DNA of 41,645 nucleotides from Frankia canadensis (lineage in GTDB: Bacteria > Actinomycetota > Actinomycetes > Frankiales > Frankiaceae), in contig NZ_FZMO01000312.1 in the NCBI RefSeq assembly GCF_900197875.1, positions 1-41,645 of the forward strand, in the 5' to 3' direction. The translations under genes and the position numbers were made by a program. Below are positions 34,006 through 41,043 of the stretch, in pieces; within the stretch, counting starts at the first letter, position 1, and the number at the start of each line of letters is the position of its first letter. The notes under the pieces were generated by a model. The model was not told where the DNA came from. It ran no database searches and saw nothing but the letters and a program-made list of their open reading frames with translations.

Positions 34006-35381
34006 TGGTCCCGACGCCCGGCGGCCCGTCCTCGGAGGGGCCGCTGGCGGACGCCGCGACGGCGCGGGACACCGCGGCTGGGCTGGACACCGCGGCGGCC
34101 AGGAACGGCTCGGCCGCGCGGCGGGCGGTGGAGGCGGTGTGGCGGATCGAGTCGGCACGCATCGTCGGCGCGCTCGCCCGCTACACGCGTGACCTCGAAC
34201 TCGCCGAGGACGTGGCCCAGGAAGCGGTCGCCGAGGCGCTCGTCTCCTGGGCCCGCGACGGCACGCCGGCGAACCCGGTGGGATGGCTGCTCGCGACCGC
34301 ACGGCGCCGGGCGATCGACGGGTTCCGCCGCCGCTCGGCCCTCGACGAGCGGCACGCTGCCCTCGCCGGCCAGCTCGCCGAGGGCCAGGCGACCTCCGGT
34401 GCGCATCTCCCGCCGGAGCGACCGGACGACCTGCTGTGGGATCCCGACCGGATCGACGACGACCTGCTGGCGCTCATGTTCATCTCGTGCCATCCGGTGC
34501 TCGCGCCGGAGGCCCGCGTCGCCCTGACCCTGCGTGCCGTCGGCGGCCTGACCAGCGAGGAGATCGCCCGGGCGTTCCTCGTCCCGGTGCCGACCGTGCA
34601 GGCGCGGATCACCCGGGCGAAGAAGACGATCGCCGCGGCCGGCGTCCCCTTCGAGCCGCCGGCCGCGGCGGCGCGGCGGGAACGTCTCGGCGGCGTCCTG
34701 AGCGTGCTCTACGTGATCTTCACGGAGGGTTCGACCGCGACGTCCGGCGACGATCTGCTGCGCGCCGACCTCGCGCACGAGGCGATCCGGCTGGCCCGGA
34801 CGCTCGCCGCCCTGCTGCCGTCCGAGCCGGAGATCCATGGCCTGCTCGCCCTGTGCGAACTGACGGCGGCCCGCTTCCCCGCCCGCACCGGCCCGGACGG
34901 TGAGGCGATCCTGTTGGAGCACCAGGACCGCCGCCGCTGGGACCGCTCGGCGATCCGCCGCGGGCGCGCGGCGCTGGACCGGGCCGGCGCGCTCGGGCGG
35001 GGCCTCGGGCCCTACGGCCTGCAGGCGGCGATCGCGGCCTGCCACGCGGTGGCGCCGTCGGTCGCCGAGACCGACTGGGAGCGGGTGGTGCTGCTCTACG
35101 AGGCGCTCGGCCGGATCGCTCCGTCCCCGATCGTCGAGCTGAACCGGGCCGTGGCCGTCGCGATGGCCGTCGGACCGCTGCCCGCCCTGGAGATCGTCGA
35201 CGCCCTGGCCGCCGCCGGCCACCTGTCCAACTCCCACCTGTTGCCCAGCGTCCGCGCCGAACTCCTCGCCCGCCTCGGCCGCACCACCCAGGCCCGCGCC
35301 GAGTTCGCCCGCGCCGCCGCCCTGTGCCGCAACACCCGCGAACGCGCCGTCCTCGACCGCAAGGCTGCCGGCCCGTCGTAG
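34005..35381 (+). CDS. ECF42-type RNA polymerase sigma factor
   Basis: The 458-residue protein has an N-terminal ECF sigma core: region 2 (ARIVGALARYTRDLELAEDV, AQEAVAEALVSW) and region 4 (GGLTSEEIARAFLVPVPTVQ, ARITRAKKTI). A 240-residue C-terminal extension with helical TPR-like repeats follows (AAIAACHAVAPSVAETDWER, SPIVELNRAVAVAMAVGP). This layout, without an anti-sigma gene and with a DGPF partner, is diagnostic of group ECF42, where the extension controls activity. The first 40 residues are Ala/Gly-rich. It is translated from an ATG overlapping the DGPF stop. Confidence 0.93.
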   Translation: MVPTPGGPSSEGPLADAATARDTAAGLDTAAARNGSAARRAVEAVWRIESARIVGALARYTRDLELAEDVAQEAVAEALVSWARDGTPANPVGWLLATARRRAIDGFRRRSALDERHAALAGQLAEGQATSGAHLPPERPDDLLWDPDRIDDDLLALMFISCHPVLAPEARVALTLRAVGGLTSEEIARAFLVPVPTVQARITRAKKTIAAAGVPFEPPAAAARRERLGGVLSVLYVIFTEGSTATSGDDLLRADLAHEAIRLARTLAALLPSEPEIHGLLALCELTAARFPARTGPDGEAILLEHQDRRRWDRSAIRRGRAALDRAGALGRGLGPYGLQAAIAACHAVAPSVAETDWERVVLLYEALGRIAPSPIVELNRAVAVAMAVGPLPALEIVDALAAAGHLSNSHLLPSVRAELLARLGRTTQARAEFARAAALCRNTRERAVLDRKAAGPS

Positions 35382-35514
35382 CCGCCTGGCCATTGCCGTC
35401 CCAGAAGCGTCTCGGGGTGGCGGCACGGCCAGGTCACGACCACGGAAAGGCATCAGTTGAGCCGCGCCCGCCTACCCCGTGGGCGTCGGCGAGAGAGGGG
35501 AGAGCACGATGCGA

Positions 35515-35731
35515 CGTCCACCACCGCCGCGACCATCCAGCCCGGCAGCCAGGTGAGCACCACCATCACCTTCGACGCCAGCCGCCGCCTGCACGGCGCT
35601 CCCGTCGACCTCAGCGTCACCGGACTACCCGCCGGCGCCACCGCCACCTTCTCACCCCACAGACCCGCGTCGGCGGCAACGACACCCTCACGATCACCGC
35701 GAACCTCGCCAGCGCCGCGAGCACCTCCGCC
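35515..35731 (+). pseudogene. Remnant of a secreted protein's Ig-like domain
   Basis: The reading TIQPGSQVSTTITFDASRRL, then PVDLSVTGLPAGATATFSP, has the pattern of C-terminal beta-sandwich domains on secreted actinobacterial peptidases and glycosidases. Near 35655 the frame shifts by one base and continues VGGNDTLTITANLASAAS, completing the domain. There is no signal peptide or catalytic domain. At about 35732 the frame runs straight into a TIR-type remnant, so two unrelated gene ends have been joined. Confidence 0.6.
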
Positions 35732-35851
35732 CTGCTCGGTGCCATATACCTGTTCCGGTGGGACGCCCACCAGGCCAGCCAGCATCTGCTCCACCACGTC
35801 CGCCACGCACTCACCGGACGTGCCAAACCCGCCGCACCACCCGACACTTCC
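35732..35851 (+). pseudogene. C-terminal remnant of a TIR-domain gene
   Basis: The frame LLGAIYLFRWDAHQASQHLL, continuing HHVRHALTGRAKPAAPPD, aligns with residues 118-158 of the TIR protein at 39095 (LLGAVVSIDLFDHDPDQASG, then NHVLHALTGRAKPTDPPD) and with the one at 41044. The rest of the TIR domain is missing. It is a third, degraded TIR copy, placed just before the first copy of the conserved intergenic repeat. Confidence 0.8.
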
Positions 35852-35881
35852 CCGTGTACCGGCCGCATCCCCCGATGCCTA

Positions 35882-35920
35882 CTCTCGCGCCTCGTCGCGC
35901 AAAGCAAAGTACACCGTGAC
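35882..35920. repeat. Conserved intergenic repeat, copy 1
   Basis: The core CGCAAAGCAAAGTACACC with flanking CTCGCGCCTCGTCG and GTGAC occurs here, 120 bp before the start of the small membrane-protein gene. Copies 2 and 3 lie at 38961-39014 and 40910-40964. All three have the same orientation and precede an immune-type gene set. It may be a shared promoter or regulator site, or the relic of duplications. Confidence 0.8.
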
Positions 35921-36039
35921 GCGCGTTACATCCGGCACCCGTTTGCCCCAGTAGCGGCAAGGTCTCCGGGTAGCTGCTGCTCAGGGTTACGATCAGGCCA
36001 CGTACGATCTTCCACCAGAAGTGGCATACGGGGGTGGGG

Positions 36040-36483
36040 ATGTCACGTCGATGGGTCGCCACGGCGGGTGGCGGGGTGACGTTCGTGATGGCCGGCGCAG
36101 CTGGCGCGGCGGGCGGGAATCTCGCCGGAAGCCGATGGGCGTGGGTCTGCCTGGGCGCCGCTCTTGTGATCGGCGGTGTTGTGACCGCATGGACGACGTG
36201 GCGGACCACCGATAGCCCCCCATCAGCCCCCCCTCCCGCCAACTCGGCAGGCCCACCAGACCGTGTGCACATCGGTAGGGGAGGGGTGTTCTCCGGCCAG
36301 GACCTGAAGATCCTCGGCGGAGTATCGACCTCGACCGGGCTGGAGACACCGGCCGATCCGCCTCCGGCTGCGGGCCCGGGCTGGCAGCTCGGCCCGGGCG
36401 CGGTCGCCTCCGGCCGGGACATGGAGATCGGCGGGGACGTGCAGACCCGTCCAGGTAGCACGGGTGGTCCTTCCGGCTCGTGA
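36040..36483 (+). CDS. Two-helix membrane protein with two Gly-rich signalling-type motifs
   Basis: The 147-residue protein has two hydrophobic helices (about residues 5-26 and 33-54) joined by a short loop, placing both ends in the cytoplasm. After a Pro/Ser linker come two similar units: VHIGRGGVFSGQDLKILGGV (76-95) and WQLGPGAVASGRDMEIGGDV (115-134). The same unit occurs once at the N terminus of the STAND protein encoded next. The ATG at 36040 lies directly after GGGGTGGGG; a GTG at 36034 is possible. Its stop overlaps the next start (GTGA). I infer a membrane-acting effector engaged through amyloid-like motif templating; no homologue is known to me. Confidence 0.72.
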   Translation: MSRRWVATAGGGVTFVMAGAAGAAGGNLAGSRWAWVCLGAALVIGGVVTAWTTWRTTDSPPSAPPPANSAGPPDRVHIGRGGVFSGQDLKILGGVSTSTGLETPADPPPAAGPGWQLGPGAVASGRDMEIGGDVQTRPGSTGGPSGS

Positions 36484-38942
36484 GCGCGGTGACGTGGAGT
36501 CTCGGGCCTGGGGCGATCGGCGCGGGCCGAGACCTGACGATCGGCGGGCCGGTCACCATCCGGGTGGTGCAGGGTAGTTTCGATCGCCTGGCCGACGCAA
36601 TCTTCGATGTGGAGGAGCTGGCCGACCAACTCGACGTCGCCCGCTTCCAAGGCCGGACTGACTTCATCGGCAAAATCGACCAGTACATCGCCACCCACGA
36701 CCGCGGCTACACCCTGATCCGCGGAGAAGCCGGCGTCGGCAAAAGCGCGCTGGCGGCGCATCTGGTGTGGACACGGCCCTGCGCCTACCACTTCACCCGC
36801 GTTGGCGCGGGTGCACGCATACCTGTAGAAGCACGCAAGAACCTGGCCGCGCAGCTGATCGGTGCCTGGGATCTAGCGGGCCAGTTCGCTCCCGACGATA
36901 CTTTCCCCATCGGGGCAGCACGTCCTGACTGGCTCGGTAAAGTCCTCCGGGCAGCAGCCCGCCAACGCGACACCTTTTCTCCCGGCGCGCCGCTAGTTCT
37001 CGTCGTCGACGGACTCGACGAAGCCGAACCCGACCCCCCCGGTATGGACACCGGCGTGCCACTCGGGTTACCCGCCCCGGACAGCCTTCCCCCCGGCGTG
37101 TTCGTGGTGGCGACAAGCCGGCTCGGCCCACCCCTGGATCGCTTTCAGGATGGCTCCCAGGGCTGGTTCACCCTTAACGTCGACGATGCCAGCAACCGGC
37201 AGGACATGCACGACTACCTGACCAGGCTCCTCACCGGCCCCCACCCGGACTCACAGCTCGTTCGGCTGCTGGACGAGCAACAGATCACCTCGGCAGCGTT
37301 CACCGCCACCCTGCTTGACCGGTGTGCCGGAGTCTGGCTCTACCTGCAATACGTCCTCGCCGACATACGCGCCGGACGCCGCTCCCCCACTGACGTCGCC
37401 TCCCTTCCAGTCGGACTCCGCACTTACTACATGCAACAGATCCGTGAGCGATGGGCCGTGGACCACCACTGGAAGCGCCTCCGCCGGCCCACCCTCGCGC
37501 TAATCGCCGCTCTCCAACGCCCCGCCACCGCTACCGAACTCGCCGAGCTGGCCTGTGTCGACCGCGACGACGTCGCCGCCTGGCTGGAAGGTGATCTCCG
37601 GGCGTTCCTCGATGTCACACGGCCCTGGCCACGGACCTACACCATGCGCCACCAAAGCCTCCGCGACCTGTTCACCCCCACCAGGACACAGGTTGACCAC
37701 GACGACGGTGGCCTCGGCGACGAACTCCACTACGCGATCCTCACCGCCCACAGCACACTCACCGATCACTTCATCCCAGCCGGCGACCCCGCCCGTCGCG
37801 CCTGGACCGACGATTACACCCGCACCCACCTACCTCATCACGCCGCCTACGCCGGGCGCCTCGACGACCTGGTCCAGGATCCTGAGTTCCTGCTGGCATG
37901 CCAGCCAGACGGCATCCTGCGTCACCGACACCGCCTCACCACACCCGCTGGCACCGCAGCCGTCGACGCCTATGAACAAGCCCTTGACGACATCAACCGC
38001 TACCCCGAGGACGCACCCACTTGGTGGCTACATATCTGGGCGCGCAAGACCCGCGCCACCACCCTCGCCGACAACGCCGCCCATCACACCCCACGCCCGT
38101 GGACTATTCACACAGCCATGTGGACCGGCACCACCCATCGCACCCTCGCCCTACACACCAGCACAGTGCTCGCCCTGGCCGTCCTGTCCCTGCCCGACGG
38201 ACGCACCCTGCTCGCCAGCGCAGGTAACGACCACACGGTGCAGCTATGGGATCCCGCCACCGGACAGCCCGTTCCCTGCCTCACCGGCCACACCGGCACG
38301 GTGACTGCCCTGGCCGTCCTGTCCCTGCCCGACGGACCTACCCTGCTCGCCAGCGCAGGCAACGACCACACCGTGCGGCTGTGGAACCCGGCCACCGGAC
38401 AGCCCGGCCCCACCCTCACCGGCCACACCGCTCCGGTGAATGCTCTGGCCGTCCTGCCCCTGCCCGACGGACCCACCCTGCTCGCCAGCGCCAGCGACGA
38501 TCACACCGTGCGGCTGTGGGACCCGGCCACCGGACAGGCCGGCCCCACCCTCACCGGCCACACCGACTGGGTCCGCGCCTTGGCCATCCTGCCCCTGCCC
38601 GACGGACCCACCCTGCTCGCCAGCGCAGGCAACGACCACACCGTGCGGCTGTGGGATCCGGCCACCGGACAGGCCGGCCTCACCCTCACCGGCCACACCG
38701 GCTGGGTGACCGCCCTCGCCGTCCTGCCCCTGCCCGACGGACGCACCCTGCTCGCCAGCGCCAGCGCAGACCACACCGTGCGACTGTGGGACCCGGCCAC
38801 CGGACAGCCCGGCCCCACCCTCACCGGCCACACCGACTGGGTCCGCGCCCTCGCCGTCCTGCCCCTGCCCGACAGACCCACCCTGCTCGCCAGCGCAGGC
38901 AACGACCGAACCATCCTCGTCTGGGCACCGGATTTTGAGTGA
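36480..38942 (+). CDS. NACHT-like STAND ATPase with WD40 repeats (NLR-type sensor)
   Basis: The 820-residue protein has four parts. Residues 5-28 hold one Gly-rich motif, WSLGPGAIGAGRDLTIGGPV, shared with the preceding gene. Residues about 55-300 form a STAND NTPase with Walker A GEAGVGKSA (82-90) and Walker B LVLVVDGLDEAE (172-183). Residues 300-558 are helical, the usual winged-helix/arm region. Residues 559-820 are six WD40 repeats of 45 residues, with the GNDHTVRLWDPATGQ blade signature. STAND proteins oligomerise when the repeat domain senses a ligand. The GTG at 36480 overlaps the upstream stop, so both proteins are made together. No TIR or protease domain is attached, so the adjacent membrane protein is the likely effector. 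Confidence 0.88.
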   Translation: MSAVTWSLGPGAIGAGRDLTIGGPVTIRVVQGSFDRLADAIFDVEELADQLDVARFQGRTDFIGKIDQYIATHDRGYTLIRGEAGVGKSALAAHLVWTRPCAYHFTRVGAGARIPVEARKNLAAQLIGAWDLAGQFAPDDTFPIGAARPDWLGKVLRAAARQRDTFSPGAPLVLVVDGLDEAEPDPPGMDTGVPLGLPAPDSLPPGVFVVATSRLGPPLDRFQDGSQGWFTLNVDDASNRQDMHDYLTRLLTGPHPDSQLVRLLDEQQITSAAFTATLLDRCAGVWLYLQYVLADIRAGRRSPTDVASLPVGLRTYYMQQIRERWAVDHHWKRLRRPTLALIAALQRPATATELAELACVDRDDVAAWLEGDLRAFLDVTRPWPRTYTMRHQSLRDLFTPTRTQVDHDDGGLGDELHYAILTAHSTLTDHFIPAGDPARRAWTDDYTRTHLPHHAAYAGRLDDLVQDPEFLLACQPDGILRHRHRLTTPAGTAAVDAYEQALDDINRYPEDAPTWWLHIWARKTRATTLADNAAHHTPRPWTIHTAMWTGTTHRTLALHTSTVLALAVLSLPDGRTLLASAGNDHTVQLWDPATGQPVPCLTGHTGTVTALAVLSLPDGPTLLASAGNDHTVRLWNPATGQPGPTLTGHTAPVNALAVLPLPDGPTLLASASDDHTVRLWDPATGQAGPTLTGHTDWVRALAILPLPDGPTLLASAGNDHTVRLWDPATGQAGLTLTGHTGWVTALAVLPLPDGRTLLASASADHTVRLWDPATGQPGPTLTGHTDWVRALAVLPLPDRPTLLASAGNDRTILVWAPDFE
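38154..38939 (+). repeat. 135-bp tandem WD40-encoding repeats
   Basis: Five full 135-bp units and one of 111 bp encode six WD40 blades. Units 2-6 are almost identical at DNA level, including synonymous positions, with differences concentrated in a few codons (for example STV, GTV, APV, DWV, GWV after the conserved HT, and GND, SDD, SAD later). Such homogeneity implies recent duplication or gene conversion. Confidence 0.93.
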
Positions 38943-38960
38943 TCGTCAGTCAGGACGTTG

Positions 38961-39014
38961 CCGGTGTACGAGTCTTTTCTCGCGCCTCGTCGTACAAAGC
39001 AAGGTGCACCGTGA
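38961..39014. repeat. Conserved intergenic repeat, copy 2
   Basis: This copy (CCGGTGTACGAGTC, then CTCGCGCCTCGTCG, then CAAAGCAAGGTGCACCGTGA) lies 80 bp before the TIR gene at 39095. The following 80 bases also resemble those after copy 3, including GGGCGGGT and a GTGA(A/C)ACACTG block just before the start codon, so the whole 5' region of the two TIR genes is duplicated. Confidence 0.82.
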
Positions 39015-39094
39015 TCTGGACCACAACCCGCCGGTCGTACGGACGTCAGTACGGGCGGGTGTGCTGCGCTCCGCGTCGGTGAAACACTGATCCG

Positions 39095-40675
39095 ATGACC
39101 GTCGGGGGCATCACGCACAGCGCGGACAACGGCGGGGAGGGCTGGGACTTCTTCGTCTCCTACACGGCCGTGGATCGCCCATGGGCGGAGTGGATCTCCT
39201 GGCAGCTCGAAGAAGCTGGCTACCGCGTGCTCGTCCAAGCCTGGGACTTCGTTCCGGGCTCGAACTGGCAGATCCGCATGCATCAGGGCGTAGAACACGC
39301 ACAACGCACCGTCGCAATACTCTCCAACGCCTACCTGGCCTCGGTCTATGGCCGGGCCGAATGGCAGGCCGCCCAGGCCGCAGACCCCCAAGGCTTCGGC
39401 CGCAAACTCCTCCCCGTCCGGGTGGAGGACTGCCCGCGACCGGGGCTTCTCGGCGCCGTCGTCTCCATCGACCTGTTCGACCACGACCCCGACCAGGCCA
39501 GCGGACACCTTCTCAACCACGTCCTGCACGCGCTCACCGGGCGCGCCAAACCCACCGATCCACCCGACTTCCCCGCACGCCGAGCTAATACGCATATCCA
39601 TGCGCCAGCCTTCCCCGTCGATGGACCTCAGTCCGCCGATGCTTCCAGCGGCCCGACCGGGACGACCATGCGGTCAACGGCGAGGCCGCCGACCAACAGG
39701 GACAGGGACTCGACGATCCCGGATGATTCACCGCGGGCTGCCGGCCGACCAGTCACCGCACGTATGTCCCGCCCCGCCACCGAGACGGCCGCGGCCGGCA
39801 CCGCTGGGCGCGACACGGCCCAGCCGGACACGCCCAAGGCCACCGGTGAGGCCCATGTGCGGGTCTTCGGCACTCCCACCGTCGAAGCACCGGGCCGGCA
39901 GCCGGGAAGCGACCTCGATCTGCTCACCGAGCTCGTCGTCTACCTCGCCCTGCACCGGGAGGGTGCGCAGCATCAACAGCTCGCCCAGGAGATCACGTTC
40001 ACAGGTACGGATTCGGGAGACCGCGATCCCGTCCAGACCGCGTTGGAACGGGCGGGGCGCTGGCTGGGTGTCGACAGCGAGGGGCGACCCAGGCTCGCCG
40101 CGGACCCACAGGGACAGTGGCGGCTCAGCGCCGAGGTGCGCTGCGACTGGGAGTTGTTCGTCGCCTACAGCCATCGGGCCGACCTGGTCGGCAGCGACAC
40201 CGAGGCGGATCTCACCACGGCGCTGAGGATGGTCAGCGGCCCGCTGTGGACCAACATTCCCGCGGACCGGTACCGGTGGGCGACCACCGGGCCGATCGCG
40301 CGCAGCACCCGGGCCGGCGTCGTGGACGTGGCCCATCGGCTCGCCGGTCTGGCCCTCGGTTCCGGGGACACGATGACCGCCATGGCTGCCAATCGGACTG
40401 GGCTTCGGGCCGTACCCACCTCGGAGGTGCTCTGGCGGGACCTCCTGCGCACGGTCGCCGCCCGAGGCGACCGACGGGGATACTGGAAGCAGTGGTCACG
40501 GAGATGTACCGCTCGATCAGTACCGGCAGCTCGCGCCGGGGTGGCCGGGCCGAAGCCGAGACGGACGCGCTGGTCCAGACGCTGCTGCCCGGGTTCCATA
40601 GGGAAAACCGCTAATGGGGCTGCACCAGTTCCGTCTGTGATGGGGTTGGTGTCCGCCAGTGGTCGAGCACTGTAA
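39095..40675 (+). CDS. TIR-domain protein fused to a SARP/BTAD-like region, frameshifted near its end
   Basis: Residues 16-150 form a TIR domain: WDFFVSYTAVDRPWAEWISW, the RVLVQAWDFVPGSNW strand, and SVYGRAEW with the putative NADase Glu at residue 89. A Pro/Thr/Ser linker follows. Residues about 253-460 resemble a SARP-type regulator: a degenerate winged helix (HVRVFGTPTVE, LLTELVVYLALHREG) and BTAD helices (AGVVDVAHRLAGLALGSGDT, SEVLWRDLLRTVAARGDRRG). Near 40473 the family sequence jumps frame to GILEAVVTEMYRSISTGSSR and ends DALVQTLLPGFHRENR with TAA at 40614; the unshifted frame ends at 40675 with unrelated residues. The TIR part is intact. It likely cleaves NAD or makes a cyclic-ADP-ribose signal. 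Confidence 0.82.
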   Translation: MTVGGITHSADNGGEGWDFFVSYTAVDRPWAEWISWQLEEAGYRVLVQAWDFVPGSNWQIRMHQGVEHAQRTVAILSNAYLASVYGRAEWQAAQAADPQGFGRKLLPVRVEDCPRPGLLGAVVSIDLFDHDPDQASGHLLNHVLHALTGRAKPTDPPDFPARRANTHIHAPAFPVDGPQSADASSGPTGTTMRSTARPPTNRDRDSTIPDDSPRAAGRPVTARMSRPATETAAAGTAGRDTAQPDTPKATGEAHVRVFGTPTVEAPGRQPGSDLDLLTELVVYLALHREGAQHQQLAQEITFTGTDSGDRDPVQTALERAGRWLGVDSEGRPRLAADPQGQWRLSAEVRCDWELFVAYSHRADLVGSDTEADLTTALRMVSGPLWTNIPADRYRWATTGPIARSTRAGVVDVAHRLAGLALGSGDTMTAMAANRTGLRAVPTSEVLWRDLLRTVAARGDRRGYWKQWSRRCTARSVPAARAGVAGPKPRRTRWSRRCCPGSIGKTANGAAPVPSVMGLVSASGRAL

Positions 40676-40702
40676 GCCGCAGACCCGAGGGTCGAGGTCT
40701 AG

Positions 40703-40891
40703 GCCGGCAGCGACGCCACGGTGCGGCTGTGGGGTCCGACCAGCGGCCAGCCACACGGCCCCATCCTCACCCCCGGCCACACCGGACCGGTGCGCGCCCT
40801 GGCCATGCTGTCCCAGCCCGACGGCACCACTCTGCTCGCCAGCGCCAGCTACGACCACGCCGTCCTTGTTTGGGTACCGGCCGACTCCTGA
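40703..40891 (+). pseudogene. WD40-repeat remnant
   Basis: The frame AGSDATVRLWGPTSGQPHGP, then HTGPVRALAMLSQPDGTTLL, then ASASYDHAVLVWVPADS and TGA (40889-40891) is about one and a half WD40 blades, clearly related to those of the STAND gene, including its C-terminal variant ending. A TAG lies just upstream in frame and no ATPase is present. It is the 3' end of a second STAND-WD40 gene, otherwise deleted. Confidence 0.87.
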
Positions 40892-40909
40892 GCACCGATC
40901 ACGACTCCA

Positions 40910-40964
40910 CCGGTGCACGAGTCCTCTCTTGCGACTCGTCGCGCAAAGCAAAGTACACCGTGAC
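40910..40964. repeat. Conserved intergenic repeat, copy 3
   Basis: CCGGTGCACGAGTC, CTTGCGACTCGTCG and CGCAAAGCAAAGTACACC with GTGAC follow one another here, 79 bp upstream of the second TIR gene. It begins 18 bp after the stop of a WD40 gene end, and copy 2 likewise begins 18 bp after the stop of the intact WD40 gene, so repeat and WD40 tail were duplicated as one unit. Confidence 0.82.
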
Positions 40965-41043
40965 GGCCATCACAGACTTTCTGTCGCCGTAGTGTCGTCA
41001 TGGGCGGGTCTGCCGCGGTGTGTGCCAGTGACACACTGGATTG

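Noticed and set aside
38154-38939. CRISPR array
   Set aside because: The 135-bp units have no spacers and encode WD40 blades in frame.
35882-40964. Phage or integrative-element attachment sites
   Set aside because: Three direct copies are present, but there is no integrase, tRNA gene or element-type cargo between them; the copies track gene 5' ends.
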